Assembly: GCF_000018365.1 (NCBI RefSeq)
Contig: NC_011529.1
Span: forward strand, 620,001 to 684,000
DNA length: 64,000 bases
Direction of reading: 5' to 3'
Source: Thermococcus onnurineus NA1
GTDB lineage: Archaea; Methanobacteriota_B; Thermococci; Thermococcales; Thermococcaceae
Both the position numbers and the translations under genes were made by a program. The notes below the pieces were generated by a model. The model searched no databases and was not told where the DNA came from. It saw only the letters and a program-made list of their open reading frames with translations. Positions 56,235-64,000 of the stretch are shown here, in pieces (within the stretch, counting starts at the first letter, position 1; each line of letters begins with the position of its first letter).

Positions 56235-56271
56235 TTTTTACATCTCATGTAAATTACATGGTATGTAAAAA
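56235..56271. repeat. Large palindrome in convergent intergenic space
   Basis: TTTTTACAT (56235-56243) and ATGTAAAAA (56263-56271) form the outer arms. The inner arms CATGTAA and TTACATG surround one A (56253). Only two of 18 arm positions mismatch. It lies between two convergent stop codons and could end transcripts in both directions or bind a protein. Confidence 0.7.
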
Positions 56272-56287
56272 TCGCTCGAAGTTAACA

Positions 56288-58963
56288 TTATTTCCCCAGA
56301 ATTTTCTCCCACACCCTTATCGCCATCCATTTATCAAGGAACTCATTGAAGGTGCCGCACTTCGGCGAGAGGACGCAGACCGGGCAGCCGTCCTTACAGG
56401 AACAGCCGGTCAGGTGCTCGTAGCTCTTTTCCATAAGCTTCTCGACGTTCTCATAGAGTATCTCGGCCAGGCCGGCACCGAACTCATTGCCGTCATAGAT
56501 GAAGACGAGGGGCCTCCCGATGTGGGGCGGATTGGGGAAACTCGCGTAGCTGTAGCCGCCGAGTTCGCGTGAATCTACGTAGGTGAAGATGGGCGCTATC
56601 TTGATAATGTTGTGTTCTATGGCATGAAGGGCAGAGCCTATTCCATCCTTGCTGTCCACCATCTTCTTTATCGCAAAGGCCAGCTCCTCCTCGTTTATTC
56701 CAAAACGCTGGAGGGCGTCGCCTATGGCCTTCCTGATGGTGTGGCTTGTGGCACCGAGGTAGATGGGGAAGAGCTTCTTTCTGTCCAGGTTCTCGTAGAG
56801 GGTGAAGGCGAGGTCTTCCCTACCTTTCTCTGCAGCTATGCTGAAAAATTCCCTGAACTCCTCGTTCGGAATCTCTCGTATCCAGTCGGGGAAGACGAGC
56901 CAGATTCCCTTAGTCTCGAACTCCCTAATGTGGGGCTCCTCAAACTCAACCCTGGCGAACCTTTCCCAGTTGAGTATCGAGAAGTCTTCATCGACCTTGA
57001 CCCTCTCACCGCTCAGGGGGGAATAGATTTCACCCTTCAGGACTCCCGCTTCCTTCAGCCTCATCAGTTCAGCCACATAGTTGCCCACGTCGTTGCCCTT
57101 GACGGCGAAGCCAGTATGGATGTGCCTTACCCTGAGCCGGCCGAGGCCTATCTCTACGCCCTTATACGCTTTGCTCGCCGTTGTCTCAAGTATCTCTACC
57201 TCCTCGCGCTTGTTCACGAATGTCTCCACGCCCCAGAGGCGATTTAACTGCTTGGCGAAGACGAAGTGGAACTTTCCAAGGGTTAAGCGCTCTCCTGACA
57301 TATAAAGCTCTCCGCGGGAAAAGTAAGTCATTCCGGGGAGGAGTGAGCGGTGATACTCGTCGGCATCGACTTCCTCGATGAGGTAACCCTTGATCTTGAG
57401 CCAGTTGACGAAGCGGAGAAGCTCTCCCATATCCCGCTTCTGCATCAGCTTTGCCCTTATCCAGGGCTCGTCCTTGAGAAGGAAGAAGCTCTCGTCGGTG
57501 GCCGTCCGGAGGGAGGAGTAGCTGAAAGCGGGCCTCAGAGGTCTGACCTCGAGCTTGCCTGTTATCGGGTTCTTCCTGAGAGAGGCCCTGCGCTCTATAA
57601 CAAGCCTCTCCATCACCTTTCGCTCGAACTCGTCCAGTTCGTCCCATTCGATTACTCCTATTTCAGTGAGCAGGTAGTGCAGATGCTTTTCCGCTATGCG
57701 CTCGTTCTCTAGGCTGACTGGCATGTACTCGATTATGCCCTTCTCAAGCTTCTCGACGAGCTCATCGACGTGCTCCTTGTAGTAATAGTCGAGTCCGTTC
57801 TTCCTCAGGACGATACCGTTGATAGCCTCTCTGTCCGCTTTTCTCCCAGCCCTTCCAAAGCGCTGGATGAGTGAGAAGAGACCGTCGGGCGGAATGCCGT
57901 AGTTTATCACTACATCCAGATCGCCGATGTCGATGCCGAGCTCGAGAGCGTTGGTTGTGAGGAGAACGAGAAGCTTTCCCTCTTTGAAGTCCCGTTCTAT
58001 CTCCCAGCGGATGTTTTTAGGCAGCGTTCCCTTGTAGGTGCTCGTCTTGTGAAAGACTGGCGAATTGAGGAGGAAGCGCATGAGCTTCTCCGTTCCTTTA
58101 CGCGAGTCGAAGAAGACTAGGGTCTTGATCTTCTTCTCGGCGAGCCTCTCCACAACGGCCCTCAAAAGCTGTCTCTCGTCGAGGTTCTTGGGCTCGAAGA
58201 GGATTAAGTACCGCCTCGGAAAGGGATTCCTGGCTTCGCTTACCGGCTCGAACTCAGCTCTAAAAAGCTTCTCGGCAAACTCCCGAGGGTTTCTCAGTGT
58301 TGCTGAAAGGGCTATTATTTGAGGCTTCGCGCCGAGGCGCTTGAACCTGAAGGCCAGCCGTCTGAACAGGTAAGCCGCGTTGCTCCCGAAGACGCCGCGG
58401 TAAACGTGAAGCTCGTCCACGACGAGATAGCGGAGGTTCCTCAAAAGCCACTCGTAGTCACGCCATCTCCTGAGGATGGTGTAATGGAGCATATCCGGGG
58501 TCGTGAATATCACTCGCGGTCTCTCGCGGAGTATTTCGCGCCTCTCCTCCCACGAGACGTCGCCCGTCAGAATTCTTGCGTTGATGAACTCGCCGGTTAG
58601 ACGGTAGAACGCGAGGTTCTCGAGCGAGAACTTCTCGAACTGGTTGTTGATAAGCGCGCGGGTGGGATAGACGAGCAGGTAGGTCGCGCGAGGATTGGAT
58701 AGGTATGAGTCAAAGATCGCCAGCCTGAAAATCTCGCTCTTTCCGCTCGCGGTTGGAGTGGTTACCACGATGTTTTTACCTGAGTAGAGCTTTCCGAGTG
58801 CCTCAACCTGGTGCAGGTACAGTTTAAAGCCTAACTCATCAAGGAGAGAATTGACCTCGGGGTTATTAAACCGAAAATCGGAGAACTCGCCGCTTCTCAG
58901 GGGAAAAACGTGAACTTTGGCTATTTCGGACTTGAGGGATTTGAGGGTCTCGAAGAGGGACAT
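56288..58963 (-). CDS. DEAD/DEAH-box DNA helicase, MrfA/YprA-like
   Basis: An 891-residue superfamily 2 helicase. Walker A is VTTPTASGKSEIF near residues 66-78, motif II is VVDELHVYRG, motif III is ALSATLRNP and motif VI is LIQRFGRAGRKAD. The C-terminal roughly 350 residues form an MZB-like module ending with a four-cysteine cluster (TGCSCKDGCPVCVLSPKCG near 860-878). This is the layout of MrfA/Hrq1-like 3'-5' helicases that repair mitomycin-type and cross-link damage. The family call rests on this order of domains. It is monocistronic, convergent to the YigZ-like gene. Confidence 0.88.
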   Translation of the reverse strand: MSLFETLKSLKSEIAKVHVFPLRSGEFSDFRFNNPEVNSLLDELGFKLYLHQVEALGKLYSGKNIVVTTPTASGKSEIFRLAIFDSYLSNPRATYLLVYPTRALINNQFEKFSLENLAFYRLTGEFINARILTGDVSWEERREILRERPRVIFTTPDMLHYTILRRWRDYEWLLRNLRYLVVDELHVYRGVFGSNAAYLFRRLAFRFKRLGAKPQIIALSATLRNPREFAEKLFRAEFEPVSEARNPFPRRYLILFEPKNLDERQLLRAVVERLAEKKIKTLVFFDSRKGTEKLMRFLLNSPVFHKTSTYKGTLPKNIRWEIERDFKEGKLLVLLTTNALELGIDIGDLDVVINYGIPPDGLFSLIQRFGRAGRKADREAINGIVLRKNGLDYYYKEHVDELVEKLEKGIIEYMPVSLENERIAEKHLHYLLTEIGVIEWDELDEFERKVMERLVIERRASLRKNPITGKLEVRPLRPAFSYSSLRTATDESFFLLKDEPWIRAKLMQKRDMGELLRFVNWLKIKGYLIEEVDADEYHRSLLPGMTYFSRGELYMSGERLTLGKFHFVFAKQLNRLWGVETFVNKREEVEILETTASKAYKGVEIGLGRLRVRHIHTGFAVKGNDVGNYVAELMRLKEAGVLKGEIYSPLSGERVKVDEDFSILNWERFARVEFEEPHIREFETKGIWLVFPDWIREIPNEEFREFFSIAAEKGREDLAFTLYENLDRKKLFPIYLGATSHTIRKAIGDALQRFGINEEELAFAIKKMVDSKDGIGSALHAIEHNIIKIAPIFTYVDSRELGGYSYASFPNPPHIGRPLVFIYDGNEFGAGLAEILYENVEKLMEKSYEHLTGCSCKDGCPVCVLSPKCGTFNEFLDKWMAIRVWEKILGK

Positions 58964-59065
58964 GGGGGTATATTTGGGGGAAACCGCTAAAAAATTTCTG
59001 GAGGCTAGGGCACCAACACAATAAGTGATTTAAACACCGCCCTCAGAATGATTAGGGGGATCACC

Positions 59066-59326
59066 ATGGAGGCCCACGAGGACGAATACGTTAGGATGTA
59101 GGCGGAGCAGATGAAGGCGAAGAAGCGAAGGAAGATAAAACTAATGCTCTTTATCCTGAGACTATGGATTATCATCCTGTTCACATCAAGAAACGTTCCG
59201 TCCCTGTTCTTCGCGGCGCTGTTCGGCGGTCTGTTCCTCCTGTTACTGATCTTCCTTGCCCCGACTACAGAAGGGGAAAACGGAGACTTCTGGATGAAGG
59301 AAGTTAAGAGACAGAGAAGGCCGTGA
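59066..59326 (+). pseudogene. Small membrane protein gene interrupted by an in-frame TAG
   Basis: From ATG 59066, preceded by GGGGGATC and a TATA-like GATTTAAACACC near 59030-59040, the frame reads MEAHEDEYVRM and then hits TAG at 59099-59101 (codon 12). It continues without further stops through AEQMKAKKRRK and two hydrophobic stretches (LMLFILRLWIIILF and LFFAALFGGLFLLLLIFLA) to 59326. A restart at ATG 59111 would make a 71-residue membrane protein lacking the acidic N-terminus. The family is unknown. The stop may be a real recent mutation or a sequence error. Confidence 0.55.
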
Positions 59327-59420
59327 AGCCCATAGAAGCCTCTCAGCTATCGAAACAACAAGGATTATCCAACCCGCAATCCTTTAAAACCTTCTTCCTC
59401 AGCCTAACTCGGTGGTGAGG

Positions 59421-61196
59421 ATGAGAATTGCGGTCATCGATTACGACAAGTGCAACCCCGACAAGTGCGGGCATTTCCTGTGTGAGAGGGTTTGCCCCGT
59501 CAACAGGATGGGAGGAGAGGCGATAATAATCGACGAGGAGAACTACAGACCGATAATCCAGGAAGCGAGCTGTACAGGCTGTGGAATCTGCGTTCACAAG
59601 TGCCCCTTCAACGCAATAACGATTATTAACCTCCCGGAGGAACTTGAAGAGGGCTGCGTCCACCGCTACGGCGTCAACGCCTTTGTGCTGTACCGCCTGC
59701 CGGTCGTCAAGGACGGCATGGTCGTCGGAATCCTTGGCCCGAACGGAACCGGTAAGACCACCGCGGTCAAGATACTTGCCGGCCAGCTCCTCCCGAACCT
59801 CTGTGGAGACAACGACAGCTGGGACAACGTTATCAGGGCCTTCCGCGGCAACGAGCTCCAGAACTACTTCGAGAGGCTGAAGAACGGAGAGATTAGGCCA
59901 GTGGTGAAGCCGCAGTACGTTGACCTAATTCCCAAAGCGGTGAAGGGTAAAGTGAGGGACTTACTCAAGAGGGCAGACGAGATTGGGGCCTTTGACAAGG
60001 TTGTTGATGAGCTTGAGCTCAGGAACGTTCTAGACAGGAACATAGACCAGCTAAGCGGTGGAGAGCTGCAGAGGGTTGCAATAGCCGCGGCTCTACTCAG
60101 GAATGCACACTTCTACTTCTTTGACGAGCCTTCGAGCTACCTTGACATAAGGCAGAGGCTCAAGGTGGCGAAGATAATCCGCCATCTGGCAGATTCAGGC
60201 AAGGCGGTTCTGACAGTCGAGCACGACCTAGCAGTCCTCGACTATCTGAGCGACATAATCCACGTTGTCTATGGTAAGCCTGGCGCTTACGGTATCTTCT
60301 CCCAGCCGAAGGGAACGAGGAATGGTATCAACGAATTCCTCAGGGGCTACCTGAGAGACGAGAACGTTAGATTTAGGCCCTACGAGATACGCTTCACCAA
60401 GTCCAGCGAAAGACAGAGCCAGGCGAGCGAGATACTCGTTGAATACCCGCGTCTCGTCAAGGATTATGGCGGGTTCAGGCTGGAGGCCGAACCAGGGACG
60501 CTCTACATGGGCGAAGTGGTTAGCATCGTTGGCCCGAACGGTATCGGTAAGACCACCTTCGTGAAAATGCTGGCCGGCGTGGAGAAGCCGACGGAGGGCG
60601 AGGTTGACTGGGAGCTCAAGGTCAGCTACAAGCCCCAGTACATCAAGGCAGACTATGAAGGAACGGTTTACGACCTCCTGAGCAAGATCGACGCCTCAAA
60701 GCTCCTCAGCAACTTCTACAAGACAGAGCTGTTAAATCCGTTGGGCATTCCAGACCTCTACGACAAGCAGGTGAACGAGCTGAGCGGTGGAGAGTTGCAG
60801 AGGGTCGCCATAACTGCAGCGCTCATACGCGATGCCGATCTCTACCTGCTCGACGAGCCCTCAGCTTACCTCGACGTTGAGCAGAGGCTTGCGGTATCAA
60901 GGGCGATAAGACACCTCATGGAGAAAGAAGGAAAGACTGCCCTCGTAGTAGAGCACGACGTCCTCATGATAGACTACATCAGCGACAGGATAATGGTCTT
61001 CGAAGGCGAGCCCGGAAAGTACGGTAAGGCTCTGCCTCCGACGGGAATGCGCGAGGGAATGAACCGCTTCCTGGCCAGTGTGGGAGTAACCTTCAGGCGC
61101 GATCCCGATACTGGAAGGCCGAGGGCCAACAAGGAAGGAAGCGTCAAGGACAGGGAACAGAAGGAGATGGGAGAATATTACTACGTCTCTGCATGA
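59421..61196 (+). CDS. Ribosome recycling ATPase ABCE1 (RNase L inhibitor homologue)
   Basis: ABCE1 splits post-termination ribosomes together with aPelota or aRF1. The 591-residue protein starts with two [4Fe-4S] clusters (DKCNPDKCGHFLCERVCP and SCTGCGICVHKCPFNAI), followed by two ABC ATPase domains: Walker A GILGPNGTGKTT and SIVGPNGIGKTT, signatures QLSGGELQRVAIAAAL and ELSGGELQRVAITAAL, and Walker B FDEPSSYLD and LDEPSAYLD. A hinge joins them. ATG 59421 follows GGTGGTGAGG; the GTG codons at 59412 and 59415 form part of that ribosome site. Confidence 0.97.
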   Translation: MRIAVIDYDKCNPDKCGHFLCERVCPVNRMGGEAIIIDEENYRPIIQEASCTGCGICVHKCPFNAITIINLPEELEEGCVHRYGVNAFVLYRLPVVKDGMVVGILGPNGTGKTTAVKILAGQLLPNLCGDNDSWDNVIRAFRGNELQNYFERLKNGEIRPVVKPQYVDLIPKAVKGKVRDLLKRADEIGAFDKVVDELELRNVLDRNIDQLSGGELQRVAIAAALLRNAHFYFFDEPSSYLDIRQRLKVAKIIRHLADSGKAVLTVEHDLAVLDYLSDIIHVVYGKPGAYGIFSQPKGTRNGINEFLRGYLRDENVRFRPYEIRFTKSSERQSQASEILVEYPRLVKDYGGFRLEAEPGTLYMGEVVSIVGPNGIGKTTFVKMLAGVEKPTEGEVDWELKVSYKPQYIKADYEGTVYDLLSKIDASKLLSNFYKTELLNPLGIPDLYDKQVNELSGGELQRVAITAALIRDADLYLLDEPSAYLDVEQRLAVSRAIRHLMEKEGKTALVVEHDVLMIDYISDRIMVFEGEPGKYGKALPPTGMREGMNRFLASVGVTFRRDPDTGRPRANKEGSVKDREQKEMGEYYYVSA

Positions 61197-61282
61197 ATTC
61201 TTTTTATTTTTCTGGAACGTTTAAAGTTCCTATGCCGAACTCTATATTTGTGTGGAACTATACAAAAGAGCCCATCCGAAAT

Positions 61283-61326
61283 CTTTTTAAATCATTATAC
61301 CATATGTAAGTTTGAACATACATATG
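61283..61326 (+). promoter_or_regulatory. Promoter with 26-bp operator-like motif (first copy)
   Basis: The TATA element CTTTTTAAAT (61283-61292) is followed after 8 bp by CATATGTA (61301-61308), ten bases, and TACATATG (61319-61326). The arms are perfect inverted repeats, and the motif spans the expected transcription start near 61312. A second copy with the same layout lies at 63916-63958. Confidence 0.65.
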
Positions 61327-61337
61327 TTGGTGATAGT

Positions 61338-61406
61338 ATGATAGGGTTCGACAAGCACTCTAGGAAAGTACAGGTAATAAAATGCAAAGGGAGGTGCCGT
61401 CTATGA
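61338..61406 (+). CDS. 22-residue open frame ahead of the membrane protein gene
   Basis: ATG 61338 follows GGTGATAGT, as good a ribosome site as those of full genes. The 22-residue product is basic, starts MIGFDKHSRKVQ and has two cysteines near the end (CKGRC). Its stop (61404-61406) overlaps the ATG of the next gene as CTATGA, so translation of the two is linked. It could be a leader peptide or a genuine small protein; no family is known. Confidence 0.45.
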   Translation: MIGFDKHSRKVQVIKCKGRCRL

Positions 61407-62110
61407 AGTGGAGGGCTGCTCCAGCCTGGCTTAGGGGTATAATAGACTTAGCACTAACGATCGTTTTTGCAATAATAGCACTCTCAGGAATAGCCCTTTA
61501 CTTAGCGCCTTCCGGCAGGATAGCAAATACAGTCGGCTGGACCTTTCTGGGACTTGATAAAGACACTTGGACCAACATCCACACGTATTTAGGATTTGTC
61601 ATGATAGGCCTCGTGGCGGTTCACCTGATAATTGGATTTAAGAGCATGATAACCATGCTCAGGATGGGCTTTAGAAAGACTAAGTGGAAGCCTGTGATCG
61701 GGTTCCTGCTGGTGATGGGCCTCATAGCTGGTGGATTCCAAGTCTACAGTGCATACTTCGTGGAAGAAGAGAGTGACTCCAGCGATACTGACTACGAGTA
61801 CGTTTACACTCCAACCAATGACACTACCACTACATATACCTACGTTGAGATCACCGGAACGATGCTTAAGAGCTATACGTTACAACAGCTAGCGGATCTC
61901 TATGGGGTATCTGTGGACGATCTAGTTAAAGTCCTAAAGGATGATTACGGCATCGAGGCAGAGCCAGATGAGCTCCTCGAGGCCATCGAAATCAAAAACG
62001 GACTGGACAGAGAGGTCTTCAAAGAAGAGCTCGCCGCAGCTATTGAGAAGCTCCTGGATTTAAACACTCAAACTGAAGGAAACGAAACAGTTGAAGGAGG
62101 TGGAAGCTGA
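61403..62110 (+). CDS. Cytochrome-b-like (DUF4405-type) membrane protein with C-terminal helical domain
   Basis: A 235-residue protein with three N-terminal helices (IIDLALTIVFAIIALSGIALY, DTWTNIHTYLGFVMIGLVAV and IGFLLVMGLIAGGFQVY in shortened form). Histidines in TNIHTYLGF and VAVHLIIGF sit on one helix face, as in DUF4405/cytochrome b561-like haem-binding bundles. A Thr-rich outer linker is followed by a small helical domain, SYTLQQLADLYGVSVDDLVK, possibly ligand- or partner-binding. GGGAGGTG precedes ATG 61403. The next gene starts within its stop codon. A role in membrane electron transfer is an inference. Confidence 0.7.
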   Translation: MKWRAAPAWLRGIIDLALTIVFAIIALSGIALYLAPSGRIANTVGWTFLGLDKDTWTNIHTYLGFVMIGLVAVHLIIGFKSMITMLRMGFRKTKWKPVIGFLLVMGLIAGGFQVYSAYFVEEESDSSDTDYEYVYTPTNDTTTTYTYVEITGTMLKSYTLQQLADLYGVSVDDLVKVLKDDYGIEAEPDELLEAIEIKNGLDREVFKEELAAAIEKLLDLNTQTEGNETVEGGGS

Positions 62111-62334
62111 TGGGCCCTTACCTTCCCCAATACTTTTATGCTGAAACTCCTGGCTACGTCGAGTACGTGAACATAGCCCTCTGGCTCGTTCTCTTAGTGG
62201 TGGTTCTATTCTCCATGTACTCTCTCCATAAGAACCTCAATGCAGTGCTCAGTGAAATGAAAGGTATAAACACAGTTGCCTCTGAGCTAAGAGAGCAGAC
62301 TAATAGTGTTGAAAAGATCTTGGAGGAAGTATGA
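62110..62334 (+). CDS. Small single-helix membrane protein with coiled-coil tail
   Basis: A 74-residue protein: a short Tyr/Pro-rich N-terminus, one hydrophobic helix (VNIALWLVLLVVVLFSMYSL) and a C-terminal coiled coil (LNAVLSEMKGINTVASELRE, then QTNSVEKILEEV). It overlaps the stop of the previous gene (TGATG), so it is co-translated with the cytochrome-b-like protein and probably interacts with it. The family is unknown. The 225 bp after it hold a TATA element for the next gene and no other clear feature. Confidence 0.65.
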   Translation: MGPYLPQYFYAETPGYVEYVNIALWLVLLVVVLFSMYSLHKNLNAVLSEMKGINTVASELREQTNSVEKILEEV

Positions 62335-62514
62335 AAGTAGAGTGTCTTTCTTTAAACTTCCTCACGTCTTCTTTTCCTATTAACCTTCCCGGATGGCCAT
62401 CTTAAACACAAATAAACGATGACTAACGTTGTTTAACAATGTCGACCAAAAAATCACAATAACCAGATCAAGGCTGAACAAACTTGAATCTATACAGACG
62501 ATTTCATGAAGAAG

Positions 62515-62528
62515 GCTTAAATATGCCT
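62515..62528 (+). promoter_or_regulatory. TATA box of the CWB2 protein gene
   Basis: GGCTTAAATATGCC is nearly palindromic and ends 31 bp before ATG 62560. Confidence 0.55.
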
Positions 62529-62559
62529 TTTCACACAGGAATAACCGAGGTGATGTGAC

Positions 62560-63744
62560 ATGAGGTGGAAAAAAGCAATTGCACTGTTCCTTGGTTTGAT
62601 GCTTATAACAACTACCCTATCTTTCGGAAGGGTTTCAGCCGAGGAAACTTCAGTAACAGTCATTCTTGTTAGTGATAACGAGGCCGACTGTGCACTGGCC
62701 CAGTACCTAGCAAACGTGACCGGTGCGGTTGTTGTGATGACTACGTGGGGTGTTTACGATCCGAACGTAACTGCTGAGATTATGAGCTACGCTCCGGATG
62801 AGGTCATAATAATAGGTGGTCCTGAGGCAGTGGTGGAGGAGTACGTTAATGATCTTCAAGAGCTGGGTATTACGGTGGAGCGCTGGGGTGGTCAAAACAG
62901 GTACGAGACAAACCTCATGGTCATGACCCAAGCCCAAATCAAGTTCGGCCTTAAGTTCAAGGATAAGCTCATCATGGTTCCAGGCAACGACACGGCCGGA
63001 ATAAAGGCTGCCCTCAAGATAGCGGTCAGAGAGAGAGCGATGATTGCATTCGTCAATGAAACAACCAATGTGACCAAGCTGATGCTGAAGCTTCAGGTCA
63101 GAACCGGCAACGTGACCATCGTTGGGACTCCCTTTATGAACAGAACTCTGCTCAGGGTAAGGGAGCAGCTCAGAAACCAGTCCAGGGAGTGCAACTGTAC
63201 CAGTGTTCATGTCAACATAACTGCGGAGATAGCTCTCGAAGCGATAAACGCGGGTGAGGAGAGGATCAGCACCGCCAAAGCCCTCCTTGAGAACGCGACC
63301 CTCACTCCAATGCAGGAGAGACTGGTGGAGAGGATGCTGACGCTTGCAGAGAAAGAGCTGTCAGAAGCCAAAGAAGCCTACAGCGAAGGTAAATACGGAA
63401 AGGCCTACGGGATGGCGATAGCGGCGAAGGCCCACGCGGAGTTCGTGATAAGAATAGCCTCCAGCGATTGGAGCATGAGGATGGGGCTCAACCCCATGAT
63501 GAGGGCCAATGTAACACTCCACCGCCTGGAAGCCCAGATAAGAGTCCTAGAAAATGCTGGGATCGATGTCTCGGAATTAAAGAGCCTGGTTGAGCAGCTC
63601 AAGGTCGCCATCCAGAACAACGACGTGGAAATGGTCAACGTCCTCCTCATGAAAATCGAAGAGGCTCTTAGGGAGCTCTTCATGGGTGGCAAGTCCCACT
63701 TAAAGGCCCACGCTATGCCTTTTGCCCGTGGCGGAGCCCCATGA
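62560..63744 (+). CDS. Secreted protein with cell-wall-binding repeat 2 (CWB2)-like domain
   Basis: A 394-residue exported protein. A signal peptide (RWKKAIALFLGLMLITTTLS, cleaved after VSA) precedes a CWB2-like alpha/beta domain with PDEVIIIGGPEAVVEEYV and the diagnostic ERWGGQNRYETNL. A second half is helical with long heptad-like stretches (RMLTLAEKELSEAKEAYSEG, EAQIRVLENAGIDVSELKSL) and no trans-membrane anchor. Many NxT/S sequons suggest heavy N-glycosylation. CWB2 modules attach surface proteins to the envelope in bacteria; the archaeal ligand is unknown. The start follows GGTGATGTGAC. Confidence 0.82.
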   Translation: MRWKKAIALFLGLMLITTTLSFGRVSAEETSVTVILVSDNEADCALAQYLANVTGAVVVMTTWGVYDPNVTAEIMSYAPDEVIIIGGPEAVVEEYVNDLQELGITVERWGGQNRYETNLMVMTQAQIKFGLKFKDKLIMVPGNDTAGIKAALKIAVRERAMIAFVNETTNVTKLMLKLQVRTGNVTIVGTPFMNRTLLRVREQLRNQSRECNCTSVHVNITAEIALEAINAGEERISTAKALLENATLTPMQERLVERMLTLAEKELSEAKEAYSEGKYGKAYGMAIAAKAHAEFVIRIASSDWSMRMGLNPMMRANVTLHRLEAQIRVLENAGIDVSELKSLVEQLKVAIQNNDVEMVNVLLMKIEEALRELFMGGKSHLKAHAMPFARGGAP

Positions 63745-63915
63745 TGTTTAATTTTGTTTTTGATCCTTTTTATTTATCTGACTTCTTGTCGCCCTAAATA
63801 TGGAAGTCAGAGACCGAGAGAGAAAACAACCACTCCTCAATTAGTATTCTCTTCAGCTTGAGCCGCATGGTGTATGGGCCTAAGGCTACGTTTTTAACTG
63901 TATCTCCACCGAAAA

Positions 63916-63958
63916 CTTTATAAAGTCTCCGACATATGTAATATTAGACTTACACATG
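63916..63958 (+). promoter_or_regulatory. Promoter with 26-bp operator-like motif (second copy)
   Basis: CTTTATAAAG (63916-63925) is followed after 7 bp by CATATGTA (63933-63940), ten bases and TACACATG (63951-63958). The layout matches the copy at 61283-61326 except for one base in the second arm. Confidence 0.65.
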
Positions 63959-63973
63959 GAGGAGGTTGAGAAC

Positions 63974-64000
63974 ATGATAAATATGAAGTTGTTTGGAGTT
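63974..64000 (+). CDS. Start of a gene cut by the window edge
   Basis: Nine codons (MINMKLFGV) are visible. ATG 63974 follows GGAGGTTGAG; an in-frame ATG at 63956 would overlap the operator-like motif and is less likely. The basic then hydrophobic start is compatible with a signal sequence, but no product can be named. Its promoter shares the motif of the gene cluster at 61.3 kb. Confidence 0.5.

Noticed and set aside
62335-62559. Box C/D guide RNA near 62430-62460
   Set aside because: GATGACT resembles a C box, but no D, C' and D' boxes at proper distance follow.

Overview
The window is a chromosomal segment of a hyperthermophilic euryarchaeon of the order Thermococcales, most likely a Thermococcus. 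The evidence is the gene set: TldD/TldE, Trm5b, a TkTrm10-like tRNA m1A/m1G9 methyltransferase, TiaS, deoxyhypusine synthase, Bud32, a thermosome, RtcB with archease, ABCE1, CobY and CbiZ. The layout agrees: short spacers, archaeal TATA boxes about 25 bp upstream of starts, many leaderless mRNAs, GGTGAT/GGAGG ribosome sites and CCA-encoding tRNA genes. Most of it is ordinary core genome; no complete provirus, IS element or CRISPR array was seen. || 1-12.4 kb: a partial YchF-type GTPase, decayed remains of a metallo-beta-lactamase-fold gene and of a CorA gene, an Asp/Glu racemase with a cupin, the tldD/tldE pair, trm5b, tRNA-Glu with a possible integrase scar and an AT-rich KaiC-like gene beside it, a Trm10-type methyltransferase, a ferritin-like protein and valS. 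A candidate structured RNA lies between valS and the next gene. || 12.4-22.6 kb: a cobamide salvage and assembly region. cobD-like, cbiB, cobZ, cobS, cobY, cbiP, cobT and cbiZ are interleaved with a uracil-DNA-glycosylase-like gene, a zinc-ribbon protein and an N-type ATP pyrophosphatase. Together they would strip salvaged corrinoids (CbiZ), re-amidate and attach the aminopropanol arm (CbiP, CobD, CbiB), activate with GTP (CobY), make and attach the lower ligand (CobT, CobS) and dephosphorylate (CobZ). Two genes here carry C-terminal frameshifts. || 22.6-34 kb: moaB-moeA, a three-hairpin H/ACA guide RNA on the minus strand, a divergent pair of adenylate-forming-enzyme-like genes with a DUF835 membrane protein, an HD phosphohydrolase, an HTH regulator, a GNAT acetyltransferase, tiaS and a DUF4143-type ATPase. 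|| 34-50.8 kb: deoxyhypusine synthase, a GltD-like oxidoreductase and a divergent SDR around a nested palindrome, a gene relic, an amidohydrolase, htpX, the thermosome, bud32, a sensorless methyl-accepting protein, a MutS2-like ATPase, moaC, rtcB and an archease-Trm4-type methyltransferase-PUA operon. || 50.8-64 kb: panB, a dolichol-phosphate-sugar-type glycosyltransferase, an EamA transporter, tRNA-Thr with a decayed ribbon-helix-helix gene nearby, a PAP2-like membrane protein, a HAD protein, an IMPACT/YigZ protein, an MrfA-like helicase, a small membrane gene broken by an in-frame stop, ABCE1, and a cell-envelope cluster. In that cluster two promoters share the same operator-like motif (CATATGTA, ten bases, TACAYATG). 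|| Coordinates, motifs and frames were read directly from the sequence. Family names come from recognition, not from searches.
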